From: Undaria pinnatifida
Taxonomy: Eukaryota > Sar > Phaeophyceae > Laminariales > Alariaceae
Direction of reading: 5' to 3'
Assembly (NCBI GenBank): GCA_012845835.1
Contig: JABAKD010000020.1
Location: 17,272,306-17,336,305, forward strand
Length of the DNA: 64,000 nucleotides
How positions within the stretch are numbered: position 1 is the stretch's first letter; each line of letters opens with the position of its first letter. This document shows, piece by piece, positions 1 to 13,100 of this stretch. The translations under genes were made by a program, and so were the position numbers. The notes beneath the pieces are model-generated. The model saw only the letters and a list, made by a program, of their open reading frames with translations, was not told where the DNA came from and searched no databases.

Positions 1-249
1 TATCCCCCCCCCACCGACACTGCCCTTTATCCCGCCGACCCTACCCTATTCGACCCTCCCTTCCACCTGCCCCACCCCCCCCTCCCTCCCTCCCTCCCAA
101 CGACTCTGCCCTATCCTACCCTCCCCCTCACCGACCCTACCCCTCCTCACACCGACACTACACTATCCTACCTTTTCTCCCACTGACCCCACCCAACCCA
201 ACCCAACCCCCTTTCTACGCGCGCGATAACAATGCTCCTCAAAGAAAAG

Positions 250-447
250 GTGCGTACGGGGCGCATGGGCTCTCCAAAAAGAGTGACAAGATCAAAGCCG
301 ATTGGAAGACGGCGACGCAGTACCAACTCTTCCACGCCGTAGCGCTGGCCACTCTGCCCACGTTCCAGAAGACTGCGGCGAGGACGGCTTCGGGTTTTCT
401 TTTTTCGGCGGGGATTACTCTGTTTTCGGGGTCCGTCTACGCGTACG
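250..447 (+). CDS. DUF423/TMEM256-like membrane protein, one internal exon (partial gene)
   Basis: The exon reads in one open frame from about base 250 to the donor gtgagc at 448. It begins GAYGAHGL and ends in a hydrophobic stretch, GITLFSGSVYAY. The GA(F/Y)GAHGL start, the central WKTATQYQLFHAVAL block and the LFSGS motif are hallmarks of the DUF423 family (bacterial YgdD, animal TMEM256), small proteins of about 110-130 residues with several membrane helices and no settled biochemical role. The exon covers the middle of such a protein. The start is uncertain: the nearest AG acceptors lie at 243-244 and 248-249. The first exon should lie before the window. The last exon, with the usual TPxGG and GW signature, was looked for on the plus strand up to 7 kb and not found, so the gene may continue through a long intron or be broken. 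Family call is confident; completeness is not. Confidence 0.72.
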
Positions 448-964
448 GTGAGCGTTTCGCGCGAATATCCCCCGTCAGGGCTTTTCAGAGGAGGAAAATG
501 TCGAAAACAAAACGATCACTACAGCATCGACCGCATGCAACAGTCGGGGTCGCTTTGCTGGGGGGGGGTGGGGGGGAGGGGTCCACGCTGCAGTGTTAAG
601 AGCTGTGTGCTGTATGACACGCGCGCAACATGGTGATGTTCATACCGACGCACGCTATTACTAGATGCTTGATGAAGACACCGCACCAACCGCACTCGTC
701 CTTTGTTTTGGTCGCTATACATGAACCCCAACGTACAGCGACGAAAACAAAACACCGACGGGCGCCCTGCCCTTATCACGCGACTAGAAAAGAGCGTACA
801 GCACTACATGTACCAGTATGCCTCGCGCGCGTGCTGCACAGGCCCATACATTGCAATTCTGACAGCGTCCCTACCCCGTCGGGCTGTTTCGTTTGGTCGA
901 TGGTGCAATAGTCAGGTTATGAGCACAGCTAGGGTAGGGTGCCCCCTTGGTACCCTTTCTTTCA

Positions 965-1205
965 CACCCGGATTTGAGCCACTCGCCCGAGCGACTCTGT
1001 ACCTCGCTGCAAAAAGTCTCCTGACAGTTTATTTGGCGTAACGTAGCTAACCATCCCATGGCGGTGTCGTATCGCAAAATAAAAAACACGAAACCTAAAG
1101 GCCGCAAAAGGAACACGGGGTTTGCTCGCGCAAGTGGGCCCGACCCACGGAAAAATGAGGCCCCAAAAGTGACCGAAAAAATGTGCCACCCCTTCCGTAA
1201 GTCTT
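965..1205 (+). repeat. Dispersed repeat B, copy 1
   Basis: Starts near GGATTTGAGCCACTCGCC and runs to the CCACCCCTTCCG block. A second copy in the same orientation lies at 53960-54215. They share blocks in the same order (GAGCCACTCGC, GACTC-GTACCTCGCTG, CATGGCGGTG, GCTCGCGC) with indels between. The family is not identified. Confidence 0.6.
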
Positions 1206-1799
1206 GGTCTGATTTGGACTTTTTTTTTTCCCCGGTTCACGTCTCGAAGGCGCTTTGACGCGGTGAGCGTTTTCGACGCGCGCTGCGATAGGGGTAGAGT
1301 AGTGGCACTTTCTTGGCCAAACGTTCCACCCGCTCCGCGTGCTTTCGAATTGTTGCGCTCGCTCGCACATGCTGGGCGTTGCTTGCTGAGCTGACGAGGC
1401 GCTCCTGTACGGAGAAATGGCCAAAATGTTGGCATCTCAGTGGCGTTTTACACTATCCATATTGTTACCCGCTTCTACTATTTACGGAGGCTCATATTAA
1501 TCAGGTCCTCGGCCATAAGATACCTAGGCACCAGGTACGTACCCCAGGCGATGGAATTGCCGATCGGGTTAGTAGTTATTTCTCGTAACCTGTTTTTGCG
1601 GGAGGTATGGCTTAACCCTTCCAGTACTGGGTCCACGGTTTGGGGGACAAATGTCTTGGAATTAGTGTGGTGTAAAAAATTCCAGTTCCATAAAAGGGGT
1701 CCTCAGCACAATGAGGTGCTCCCCCCACAATAGCATGCGTCTTTATTTGCGCGATGAACGCTTTGCGTGCTGCAGGGTTTGGGGTTTTGGGCATTTCGC

Positions 1800-1935
1800 G
1801 CCATGTTGAGAGCTGTTCGCGTGGCGAGCGTTTTACATGCTGAACGTTTTAGATCCTGAGCGTTTCGCGTGCCGAACGCCTCGTAAGTTGGGCGTTGCGT
1901 AAGATGAGCGTTGCGTAACATTGACACGTTTAGCT
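1800..1935. repeat. Degenerate short tandem repeat around GAGCGTTTCGCGTGC
   Basis: Variants of GAGCGTTTCGCGTGC, GAACGTTTTAGATCC and GGGCGTTGCGTAAGA follow one another at about 15-22 bp spacing. Isolated relatives occur at about 448, 1262 and 1372. Confidence 0.45.
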
Positions 1936-2589
1936 AGATGAGGTTGTATATAGCACAATTAGCGTTTCTCGATGGTGAGCATTTTTTCACGTGCCGAAAT
2001 TTCGGCGCGCGTGCAGTGTGTGCTGGTTTGTCGCTAGGCTTGTCGTTGCAGTCCGTCGCGCCGCCTTTGAGCGCGTTTTTTTTTTGCCTGTTGCCCCTGC
2101 GCTTCTGCTTGCACGTTAGCCTTGTACCTGCTGCATTGATATTGCCACTCCAAAGCCCTGTTCGCTGGTGTAATTGTTTTTCGGGTTACAAATTTACTGG
2201 TTTCCAAAATTACAGGCAATCTCGCAAATATTCTGCCTCGGGCTGCTTGTGAAAATAACTCTGCGCATACGGACAAAAATATACTTCAAAAATTGAAATT
2301 TGAGGTTTGGATTTTTGGAAGTTTGGACGAAAATGTAAATAGTAAATAGTTAGAGAGCTTAAGTTCAAGTAGGTCTCCCCCGAAACGTGCTTACCACACA
2401 TGTTAGTCGGTGATATCGGGGTTTGACCCAACAATCCGACTGTTGTTTTACGCAATCGCCTTGCGAAGCCAACTTTCCTTGAAACTTACATTTGCAAGCC
2501 TCGAACCTTGCCTTCCATTGTTTTGCGTGTAAACGCAGCCTTGACGGGGGAGAAGAAGATCACAGGCGCAGCACCGGCCGGCGGCATCG

Positions 2590-2865
2590 CGTTGATGCTG
2601 GGGTGGGCTAGCATGGCGTTCCTCAAGCGGTGACAAGTTTTTTTCGGGCGACACGGCGTTGGCGACAAGGGATGCAGCAGCTCTGCGAGCCACTACAACA
2701 GTATGAGTTTCTTGAAATGCACCATGCGCCCCTCCTCTCGCCAGAGCAACCATCCCCTTTAACGTGGGGTGGGCTAGCATGGCGTTCCTCAAGCGGCGGC
2801 AGGCGTTTTTCAGGCGACACGGCGTGGGCGAGAAGGGGTGCAGCTTCATGAACCCCCAAGGGTTC
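2590..2865. repeat. Imperfect direct duplication, about 168-bp offset
   Basis: The block GGGGTGGGCTAGCATGGCG followed by TTCCTCAAGCGG and a GGCGACACGGCGT block occurs at about 2598 and again at about 2766. The minus-strand frames are open in both copies but shift between them, so this looks like duplicated non-coding or transposon-derived DNA. Confidence 0.55.
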
Positions 2866-4544
2866 GTTGAGATGCAACCCTGTTAGTTTGGATCGTCACA
2901 GTACGACGGTTACAAATGTTGTAGAGGGTTGCGTATACATTCGTAGGCGTTTTTATGCAATTTCTCTCATGGGAGGAGAGCTCCAGCACTCCGCCCTCTG
3001 CTCCTTCTCTCCTCTCTGTCCTCTAATACAACGAAGATAAGAACACTCGTCAGACCGCGAGGCGGTCAGGGCATCCAGGCTTGAACTCTACGAACAACCC
3101 CCCCCTGGTGGGCGAGCAAGTGGGCAGCTTTTGAAAAACCCTAGGGGTTGATTGAACTGCAACCTCCCCTCAAGAGAACAGGCCAGCTTACCTCTCTCAA
3201 CGCACACTAACAGTGTGGTTTATGCTTGCCCAACGCAGGCTATGATGATTCGGCACGCTATTATACAACGCCCTCTGCTCCCTCTACTACTGCTCCCTCT
3301 GCTACTGTACAATGCCCTCTAGCAGTCTAGGAAACCCCCAATGCAGGCTAGGCTGGCCTTCCTCCTTCACGACACCCTCAACTGCGCCTTAGGGGTTTGG
3401 GGTGGGGTTATAGGATTTTTCAACAAACTACTGCAAAAATGATCCCACACTAACTCCAAGTAGGCTGTACCCAAAACGCGGGTGAGGTGCAGTCCTTAAG
3501 GGGTCAACACCCGTTTTTATGTTGCCCCCCTGAAAACTGTGACCTTCTTGACCCTTTTGGAAGAGCGCCCCACCTTTTTGGGAGGCAAGCGATTTGCTAT
3601 TAATGTAGGATATGTTTTGCTCGGGTTCACGTTTTGGGGGCAGATGATTGGATTTTTCGGGGGGGAAAGTTTTGCAGTTTGTAGAGGGGTTGAAGCTGCG
3701 TATGAAGTATGGGGTGGATGTCCGAGTAGCGAGTGGCACAGCGAGGCGGGGGGTCGGTCGGGGATTGCGGCATGGGTAGCAGCGGGCGTTTCTCCTCTTG
3801 GTTCAAAGATAATTTGGTCATTTTTTCTTTTGAAAAAGAATCACCGACCGCCGTAAATACCTAGAGGAAACCATTTGATTTTTTTGTTTGTTTTGAAGTG
3901 GCTTGGTTAGGACAAGGAGAGAACGTGTGAGCGGGAGGTGGCGTTGCCAGGGTGAGGTGTTATTGCTTGCCAATCGCACAGCGGGCGCAACAAGCAGTAG
4001 TTAGTTCTTGAAACAACTTAGGATAGTTTTTTTCCGGGAAGGATTGAAACAGTCCGGTTGTGAAGTAGGCTTGTGGGGCGGGTCTCCGCCATTTATTTAT
4101 TTTGTGGGCCCTTGACCCTTGAGTTCCGGCTGCCGGGCGGGAATCCAAAGCCGCATTGCTATTGAACTCCTCTTGCCCATGCTTGAAAGTTGAGGTTTTC
4201 GTTTATATTTTTATGGTATGATGCACATATCTCGGGTATTCTCTTGGTTTTCAGCATTTCGGTACACGCAGAGCAGTCAAGCCGATAGTTCTGGGGATTG
4301 AATGTCACACTAACGGACGACAAGAATGTACGTCCTGACGGACGTCTTGATTTCATTTGATTAATGACTGCGGCGCTTATTCCAGTGAGTAATCGGACAG
4401 ACACTTTTGGATCGGACATATTTAGACTTTCTGCCACAGGAAAACTCCCAGTAAAATCGGGAACAGTTCCTGTTTGGGAGGACACGCGAAGCCGGTCCTT
4501 GCGGATGTACAGCTAAAGTTGTCCCCTTCGAATATTTCATGCGT

Positions 4545-4770
4545 TGGATAGATGAGATCCCTATTCATGATCTATGTGATCTACATAATGATCTGCACGG
4601 TCTATATATCACTGTGCCGGGTGAGAGCCGGATGATCTGAATGATCTAGCACTATTAATAGTATATGTTTCCTGGATTGGATGGTCTATACAATACAGAT
4701 CTTGCACAACATACCATATCATCGCGACAGATACTGCAGGTGATCTAGATTACCATCGTTGTATGTCCAC
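4545..4770. repeat. GATCT-rich dispersed repeat, copy 1
   Basis: A run of irregularly spaced GATCTA, GATCTG and GTCTATA words, AT-rich relative to the flanks. Similar tracts lie at 14815-15130, 45500-45710 and 60480-60715. Confidence 0.5.
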
Positions 4771-6015
4771 TGTTTGAAATATTTCTAGTCCACATGGTGA
4801 CAGCTTCTTGGTACATATGACGAAAATCAAATGATGCTGGTATGGTAGGTTTCGAGGGTAACCTCAAATCAATTATTTATTGACAAAAACACAGATAAAA
4901 GACAAAACCTGGGACAACAAAAATAAACAGCTAACATTTTTTCTTCATCAACGCCATCCACACAAAAAAAAACAGACAAGTCGAACACTCCCACCTGAAG
5001 CTGCTGTAAGTACGGACCTACTGTATCTACTGCTGTACCTACCTGCCGCCGTACTTACTGTTGAATCTACTGCAACTACTGGGTCTATCGAACACAATGA
5101 CTTGGCCCACAAGGCGCTCTGCCGAACGAACACCAAAAACTTCAATCTACGTCAGGGTACAGTACTTGGAAACATCTGGATGTGGATAGAGATTAGATGC
5201 CTCAAGTATTGTCGATCCATTTTGTACGCTCTCGAAAAGAGGTTTCTCGATATCACACGAAACGGAAACGTGCGTGCGCTTGCTGCTGATCTTCATCGTC
5301 CACCACTCCACACATAACACTCAACAGGCAAGGGCAACCTAAAACCCCTCTAGCCAGCGCAGCACACCAAGGACACAAAACACTCTTCGGTACCTTACCA
5401 CAGACATCAAAAAAACACGATACACAACTACGTCCACTAACACAATCCGGCGCCGTGCAACAGACAAAACAAAACAAACATACAATCCGACGCCCCAACA
5501 GCAACAAGATACCATACAATCCTACGCCTACAATCGGTAGTACATGGCGAATACATGCTAAAAGCTATACACCCGCTTTGGAATTGCACCAACCTTTTCC
5601 AAGACCAAAAACACTTGGAATTAGAATGGAATAGTAATTTTGGCAGAATTATACGGAAATACCCACGTACAACATAAGAATCGTCGCATTCTCTAACGCA
5701 ACCTGGAAGCCGCCCGAGTACGATATATACCGCCTTCCAGCGGGACAAAAAAACAACTCCCCCCCGAAACAATAGCGCCCTTACACACAACGAAAAGACG
5801 GGAAAACACCACCCTCGTTTACATACCAAAACTACACGGGGCGGAGAGACGAGAGGCACGACTACATGGGCGGGGGGGGGGGGGGGGCTAGAATACCCCC
5901 AGCCCGGTTGAACCAGGCCTCCCTCGCTACCCCCCGTGTAGACCCGGTGTGTACTCGTGTACATACCACGGATAAACGGGGAGGGGGGGGGTGCCTGTCG
6001 CCTCCCCGTTGTTAC

Positions 6016-6114
6016 CGAAAGTGATGTTCCATGTAGGTGTTGAACTGCGAAGTGTCGAAGCCACCATCAGGGAAAGCCTCCTCCATGGGAAGGTGACGCT
6101 CGTAGTTCGTTGCG
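6016..6114 (-). CDS. Orphan exon, unknown protein
   Basis: On the minus strand an acceptor (CCACAAACAG, exon from 6114) opens a frame of 32 codons that includes the words NYERHLPMEEAF and FNTYMEHHF, and ends at a donor GTAACA after 6016 (phase 1 in, phase 2 out). A C-rich tract of about 150 bp lies just upstream on the sense strand, as seen before many true acceptors in this window. It lies about 1 kb downstream of the stop of the sphingomyelinase-like gene, so it should belong to another gene on the same strand whose other exons were not found. Function unknown. It could also be a chance frame in GC-rich DNA, but codon content and splice signals argue for a real exon. Confidence 0.42.
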
Positions 6115-7162
6115 CTGTTTGTGGAGCACAAGTGTTGTTCGGGCGTAACGGGAGGAGTGGGGGTGGGGGGAAGAGAGAGGTGGTGGGATGGGGACGTGCT
6201 GGTGGTGTGCGGGAGGGGGGGGGGGTGAGGGGAGTTCGGCGGGGTGGTGGTAGGGGATGGGGTGAGAAAGGACAGGGGGTTGGGGGGCATTTAACCACCG
6301 CCAAACAAAACCCAATTGGCCGAAAACAACGATTAAAGTAAGGCAACACCGTTCTGCAGTAGGATCGTTTCTAGACGCCCCATAGGTCACCGCAGGGACA
6401 AAACACATACAAATAGTCGTCAAAAGCATTGCCCCGCAGCGGCAACAAAAAATGCGTCCGACGTCGCTCCTTCCGCTGAGCAAGGGCATCCCTCGCTCGT
6501 CCCAAGCGTCTAGGCCGCCGCTCACGAGCAGTCGGGGGTCGCGCACCGGACACAACTTCTACATATCTACCACCACTCTGTCGTCAAATGTAAGGATCGT
6601 TTTATGCATCAACTACAATACCCAAACGGCCCTTACATTTGAGAACGTTGTACTAAGAAGTATCATCGGCCGACGACGTACAGCCACTAACACAAAATGC
6701 GATTGTTCCCGCAGCTCGCCCGCAATATTAAACTACGCATGTAGGCCGCCGCACATGGGCGGCAGATGACACAGCCAGAAGGACGGATAGACAATCTTCT
6801 CTGAAAAAAAACGATAGCTCTAGCTCGCCGCTCGCACGCTCCCACTTGCCACCACGTAACCACTGGCAGCGCAAGCTCGGCCACTCCATATGCCGGCGTC
6901 GCTCCGCGGACAAGACGTTGCCGAACAGATCACAACAATTCAAGGCAAAGGAAACATCAGAGCCCGGAGGAGAGCGCAACTAGACCGTTTCTAGTCGCAG
7001 AGCCCTCGAACCTACAGCAGCAAAGCTAAGCCAAGACAATATCGCCTTCTAACAAACCGCCGTCATCCCTCCCTCCCCCTCGTCAGTGAATGCGCTGAGC
7101 CGCCGTACCCGTGCCACACCTATTGCCACGCTTCGAGGTCAAAACACTCGTTCCAAAAACCC

Positions 7163-10100
7163 TCACGTTTGGAAAACCTCCTTCAGCCCCTGCATTTCTT
7201 CCTTCGCTGAAAACCAGTAGGCCAGAAAAAGCACCGACGCCGCCGCGCACAGGAAACCCCCCAGCGTCCCGGCCGCCGCCCTCGCGACAATCCTGGCATG
7301 GCCCGGTTATCGAGGGAGAGCGAGATCGAAATCGCAAGGGTTCGTTAAGCTTTCGAGTTACGACGGGTGAATTGGACCTTCTACTTCGTGGCGAGCACGT
7401 ATTGTACGAGTGTGTCTGCGCCTTTGTTGTTTATTTTATGGGTGTGTTCTTGCTCTCACTCCACCATTTCTTGGTCGCACCACAGGTTCCAACGGATTGC
7501 GCGCGCGTGTCCCTGCAACGTCGTTCTTGACAACACATTAAGTCGCGTAAAGCCGCGTGTCTCTTCAATGTTGTTGATAACGCATGAAGTCGATCACCGG
7601 GCAGACTCCAACAAAGTGCGGAATCGAAGAAATCCTAAGGAAAAACAAAACAAAAAAATCACCAGGGTAACGCGCACAACTTCATCAAATCGTATACCTC
7701 AGAATAGCATGTTGTGTGCGTATATGGTTGTCGTTGGCCCCAAACCGCCCCTCCCACCCCCCCCCCCACCCCCCCCGCCCTCCATCCCTCCAAACCCTCA
7801 CCCCAGTGCCCCGTCCGACGTAGCAACAGCGCTGCCAGCCACTAACGCCACCCAGACAATGATGACGGCTTTAGCAGAGCGCAGGTGATGTATTCTTCGG
7901 GCCGTCGCCATCTCGATGCCCCGGTCGATCTCCGTCAGCGCGCGTGCCAAGAGCGGGCCCTGCCTCGGTCGGTCGATCGGTCGGTCGGTCGGTCGTGCGA
8001 GAGACAGAAGGGAGAGAGGAGGAGTCACGCCAGACGCGTGGGGGGGGAGAGGAGAGTCAAGCCCGGGACGTGGGGTTGTATATAGATGGACCTTGGCCTA
8101 GGTTCGACAAAATTGCTGCAATATAAAATATAACAGGTATATATTATAGCTGACTTTTTAAAGCTTGACGCTAACCCTACTGATGAAAACCGACCACGTG
8201 ACAACATTCCCCGAATGAAGACGCAATCAAGAGCAAATAGTGAGGATTATCAACCATTTCGATGAAGCTGGGCCAAGTCCAAAACACCACAGCCGGAGGA
8301 AGGGAAGGGGGGAGTCAAGCCAGCACGAGCGGCGGAGACAACATCTCCGAACAAAAAGTCAGGGTCCCCGATAAACCTATCTAAAACGATATCTTGCCTG
8401 GCTGTTTAACACCAGACAAGAGTGAGGGTCTCCACTAAAAACTTACCTATGAAATATGACCCGGCCGCTCTCGGGGGTGGGCGGTAATTGGCCATAGCGA
8501 AGAGGAACTACTGGTCTGGTAGTCTCAGCGTATACTGCGTTTTGGCTGGATACTAAAAAAAAAACGCCTCGTGCTCGTACACGGTACTCATGCGTCGAGG
8601 CTGCAGTTCCGTAGTTCACATACATATGGACTTCAGACGTCATATTCCAGCGGAAGAATGTCGATTGAATCTGGAACAAATCTCTTCAGATCACGAGCAT
8701 TCGGTTGTTGATTTTGAGTGGAGTAGGGCCGAAACACGACACGTTGGTCAAAACATATACTTCGTAATCGTCTCCCCCCCAAAAAGTGCAACGCTTTACA
8801 CCCTCGCCGAGAAAAATCCCGGAAAACTCCCGGTGGTGCGCGCGCATTCAGCTGCCCTCGCTCAGAAATGTCGGGGGATTTTCTCGGTGCGTGCGTATGC
8901 GTAGCGCCTGCGGGGCAAAATCGTGAAATTTTCGCGGTATTTTCGCTCTCTCCGCACCTGCGGACAGCTTCCTCCGATCGAAGCCTGCGCCAGCGGCAGG
9001 CGTAAGAGGGGGGGCATATCTCCGTTCAGTTCCTCGACGTTGTCGAAGCTTCCATTGCCTTCCAGGTCTCTAGCAATAAACTCGGCGGCCACCTTTCATC
9101 AGCGGTAAAAACGCGTCACCGACATGCGCATCAACTGTTACTACGTGTTTAGCAGACCATACCAATTATTGATATGAGGGGGGGTATAATCGCTTTCCAG
9201 TCTAGCAACAAACTTTTCGGCCACCTGTCAGCGGTAACAGGCGTTATCAACGAGGGAGTCATTGTGTACTTATGCATACAGGAGGCAAGAGGCGGAAGGG
9301 TGGGGGGGATACAAAACCACTCTTGTTTCTCGGTTCGGACGCCCTTTACTGATTTTGTGGGTTGGTTGTCATTTTGTCCTGGAAGAGATCCGCGATATCA
9401 CACACCGAAACGCTTGCACACCCACAAACGAAAAACATACAAAAAATAACATAATATAAATAGACATGCAAACAAACAACACGAACAAAAGAACAGACAA
9501 CAAAAAAGAAGCAACAAGCAACCAACGAACACAAACAAAAAAATAACACAAACCACACAAAATTACGTACACAAACACAAAAAAATAAGCCAACCACCCA
9601 ATGAATGAACAAACCAACCAACCAACCAACCAACCAACCACAGAGCCACTAGGGCTGCGAGATGGCTAGACTTGACGGCTAGATAGTATTTTGACGGTGA
9701 AGAAAGCCAACTAAATGACTTTTAGTGTTATAAAAGTAATACAACGCGAGCAACAAACGCGCCAGACTGATCCAAAGACACTGAACCTCACAAATTTCAT
9801 CTATTCATAACTGCAGTACCCAAAACACCTAGTGGGCGACTTACAGTCAGCCGGCCAACTCAAAGCCGTAAACATTAGGGATCACAGTTACCTATGGCCG
9901 GTAACTTACGGGCAACACTGTGAGAGGTAGGTGGCACAAAAATCTCCGGTAGCATCTAGTGTCCCCTATCCCCCCGGTAAAGAACGCCTATGATATACAC
10001 ACATTGGAAACCGCCTAACGCATCACCCTTTACCCCGGAGGGATTGTTCATACCCCCTCCCCCCGGTAACTGCCTTAAAAACAAATATATATATATAATA

Positions 10101-13100
10101 GTTGGTCTCGGTTGGCACCGACGCTGTAAAACATTATACGAAATATATATATTGGGGTTGGAGTTGGTTGGCAATGACGCTCTAAAACATGGCAGTCACT
10201 GCGTGAGCTAAACAGGGTACCGTTTTTGTTTGTTTTTTTTGGGGCCACCATGATTGTTATCGAGTAGGTCATATTGTGCGGGGTGGAGAACCCTAACTGC
10301 GCACAAGGGGAATGATCGCTTCACGTAGTGTGAATATGGCAAGGTACCCACGAGGCAGTTACATAGAAATGCCCATCGCTGTCTCTGGAGTGGCCACACC
10401 AGAAAACAAAGCAACTCATTGTCACTGTCATCCATAAGCAGGAAAACAGGCACAAGGTGCCGAAGTCCGTCTTACGAGCGGTTCTTGGAAGGATGCAGTT
10501 CACCCTTCATGCGACTCGCCGAACACCTCACGGCGCTTCGCGCTTGGTGCAAGCAATGTTTGCCTGGTTGGTGAAAACCCGACGTGCTCCATCCCGGCAT
10601 AGTAGGGTTGTGAGGGTCTATGGTCATACGACTACGGCCAAGCACAAACTGAGTACATCTCCCCCCCCAGTAACTGCGGTAGGCCACACGGAAGTCTGGA
10701 AATCGTGGATTCCCTATACGTATATAACATGGCTTACTACAGGAAATTGCCATTCCTGGTAAAACATAACACAAACAATATCTCACCCCATGGTGATCCG
10801 ACAAGTTGACGCGTCTCACAGCCGACACCGCGGCCCCCTGCCCCCTCCCCGCGCCCCTCCTTACCCCGCCGCCCCCGACGCCGTCAATATAATGTCCCGC
10901 CCGCGATCGCCCTGGGGACAACACGCCTCCAAACTGGTTTCTACCAGGTCCATTCGTTGACGGCGATGACCTACTAATAGCACCGTCACGGGTCGGAGTA
11001 GACGGGGATGTCGTCAATGACGTAACCGGGGATGACGCTGTTGATGTCGAGATATAAGTCGACGGAGTGGCTCCCTCTGGTGGCAGCAAACCTTCGGCGT
11101 CTTCCTCCGGGACGTGCTACAAGTTGCGACGCCAAAAAACAGCGGTAGCATCGACGGTGCGGGGGGGCGGGGGGGAGAGGGGAGGGAGGGGGCAAGGGAG
11201 AGAGAGGGACGGGGCGTTTCGGAAAGACGTTTCGAAAAGACGTTATGGAAAGCGGTGCTTCGGAAAGACAATCAGGTGGCGCGGTGTCACCCGCGGCAAC
11301 CCGCACTCTACATCCGCTCTCGCAATCGCCATCCCCAGACAATTACATAACCCGACCAACGCGCAACCCCCCCCTCAGAACCCCCCCAAACCCTCCCGCA
11401 CTACCCCTCCCCCCCCCAAAAAAAAAACACACACACTCCCAGCCTACCTCTATCCCCCCCCCCCCCTTCCCCACACCTACCCCAACCCCCACCCCTTCGT
11501 GGTTGCCTTACCGCCGTGTGTACCCAGCAGTCGCGCAGCTCCCACGTGGGTTCTATCGCCTGCGGCGCGCACAGCGGAGGAGGTACGGCCTTGAATAGCA
11601 CGTAGTCCAGCCTTATCGGCGGATCCCTTTCAGATACGTCAGAGGAAGCATACACACGAAAACACACGAATAGGGCAACGAGGACATACACCAACACAAC
11701 GACACAAACGGACACGCAAACACACACAGACAGTACAAGGACACACGAACACACAGACACACACGCGTGCACGAACAGGGCAACGACACCCAGACGAGAC
11801 AAGGCAGGGCGTGGAAGGCGGGAGATCGGCCGCGTAAAAAAACGACGAAGGAAATATGCGGCGACAAATCAGAGCGGTGAGACAATATCCCGAAACCGTC
11901 AATCGTTCCCGCGTCTCGCAAAAAATGAACCTTGAATAATTCCAGTTTTTTTCATGGATCGGATCACCTCTTCCGGGTCGGGTCGGGTCGGATTGGGTCG
12001 GGTCGGGTCGGATTGGGTCGGGTCGGGTCGGATTGGGTCGGGTCGGGTCGGATTGAGTCGGGTCGGGTCGGATTGGGTCGGGTCAGGGTGACCTGACCAG
12101 ACCCGTGATACTTGAAAACATCCCGACCCGACCCGACCCGACCTGACCCGACCCGTGGATTTCGAACACCTCCTGGCCAGACCCGACTCGACCAGCGAGC
12201 TCACGAAAACTTCCTGACCCGACCCGCGGGCCGGGTGATGATCCGTGAAAAGCGTACCACCCGGCACTCTCGTTTAATAGGAGAAAAAACACTGGGCAAC
12301 ACAATACACGACTTTCAGGGGGTACAATTTGAATATCCCATACAACACTGGAGTACTCGTGCTCGGTTGTGTACGGGCTGCGAAAGGGTTAACAAGTAAG
12401 TTGTCATTTTTTACCTCCTCCTCCTCCTAATAATGACGCCTGCTACGACAGCGGTAGCACATTTCGCCCGAAAAAATGGTTTCTGAACGCCGGGGCGGCT
12501 TCCTTAACCAAAGTCGCCGGAAATAGGACAATTCTTTTGCAGTGAAATTCTCGTCGTGTACCTAGGCCATGGTATTTTCAATTCCGGTACGTAGCAGTTT
12601 TCATTTTTCTCCAAATCAGTTTTTGCCTTAGAGAGGTCTTAAACCGCCCAAACTGAGGAACCTCAGAAGGAAAAGGAAAAACGGGGCGCACCACTATCTT
12701 AGCCCGTGCCAGCGGCAGATGCGTCTCCTGGCAGTTTCCATCAGGGATGCTCCGGGACTGGCCGTATGCGGTCGGCCCACGTATTGTAAGCATGCCGGGG
12801 GCACGGGATAAAAGTACTGAATATCGCGTCTGCGGTTGGGGTTGAAAAATGGGTCAACAAGTAACTTGTCTTCACCTCGGCGGCTGATCAAAGCACGACT
12901 TGGCTCATTTTCGCATCATTATATCGCTAGTATGTAGCGTGAATCAACATCGTGATTTCAACATCGTGAATCAACATCGTGACTATCGCATCTGCGGTTG
13001 GGGTTGGGAAAGTGTCAACAAGTAACTTGTGTTTACCGCAGGGGCCGATGAAAGCACGACTTGGCTCATTCTCGCATTATTACATCGATATTAGCGTCAA

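Larger units (their letters stand above)
448..5990. other. Non-coding stretch with dispersed repeats
   Basis: No convincing exon was found here. It holds the 3' flank or intron of the DUF423 exon, a dispersed repeat at 965-1205, degenerate GCGTTTCGCGT-like repeats at 1800-1935, a 168-bp-offset duplication at 2590-2860 and a GATCT-rich repeat at 4545-4770. An open frame of 108 codons on the minus strand at 4159-4485 is protein-like in composition, but nothing in it was recognised and no splice sites or neighbours support it. Confidence 0.5.

Noticed and set aside
10472-10780. Continuation of the sphingomyelinase frame beyond the SDHHG exon
   Set aside because: The frame stays open by chance into retroposon family A. 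A GTGAGA donor at 10786 and the matching VAAEF exon at 9092 give the correct path.
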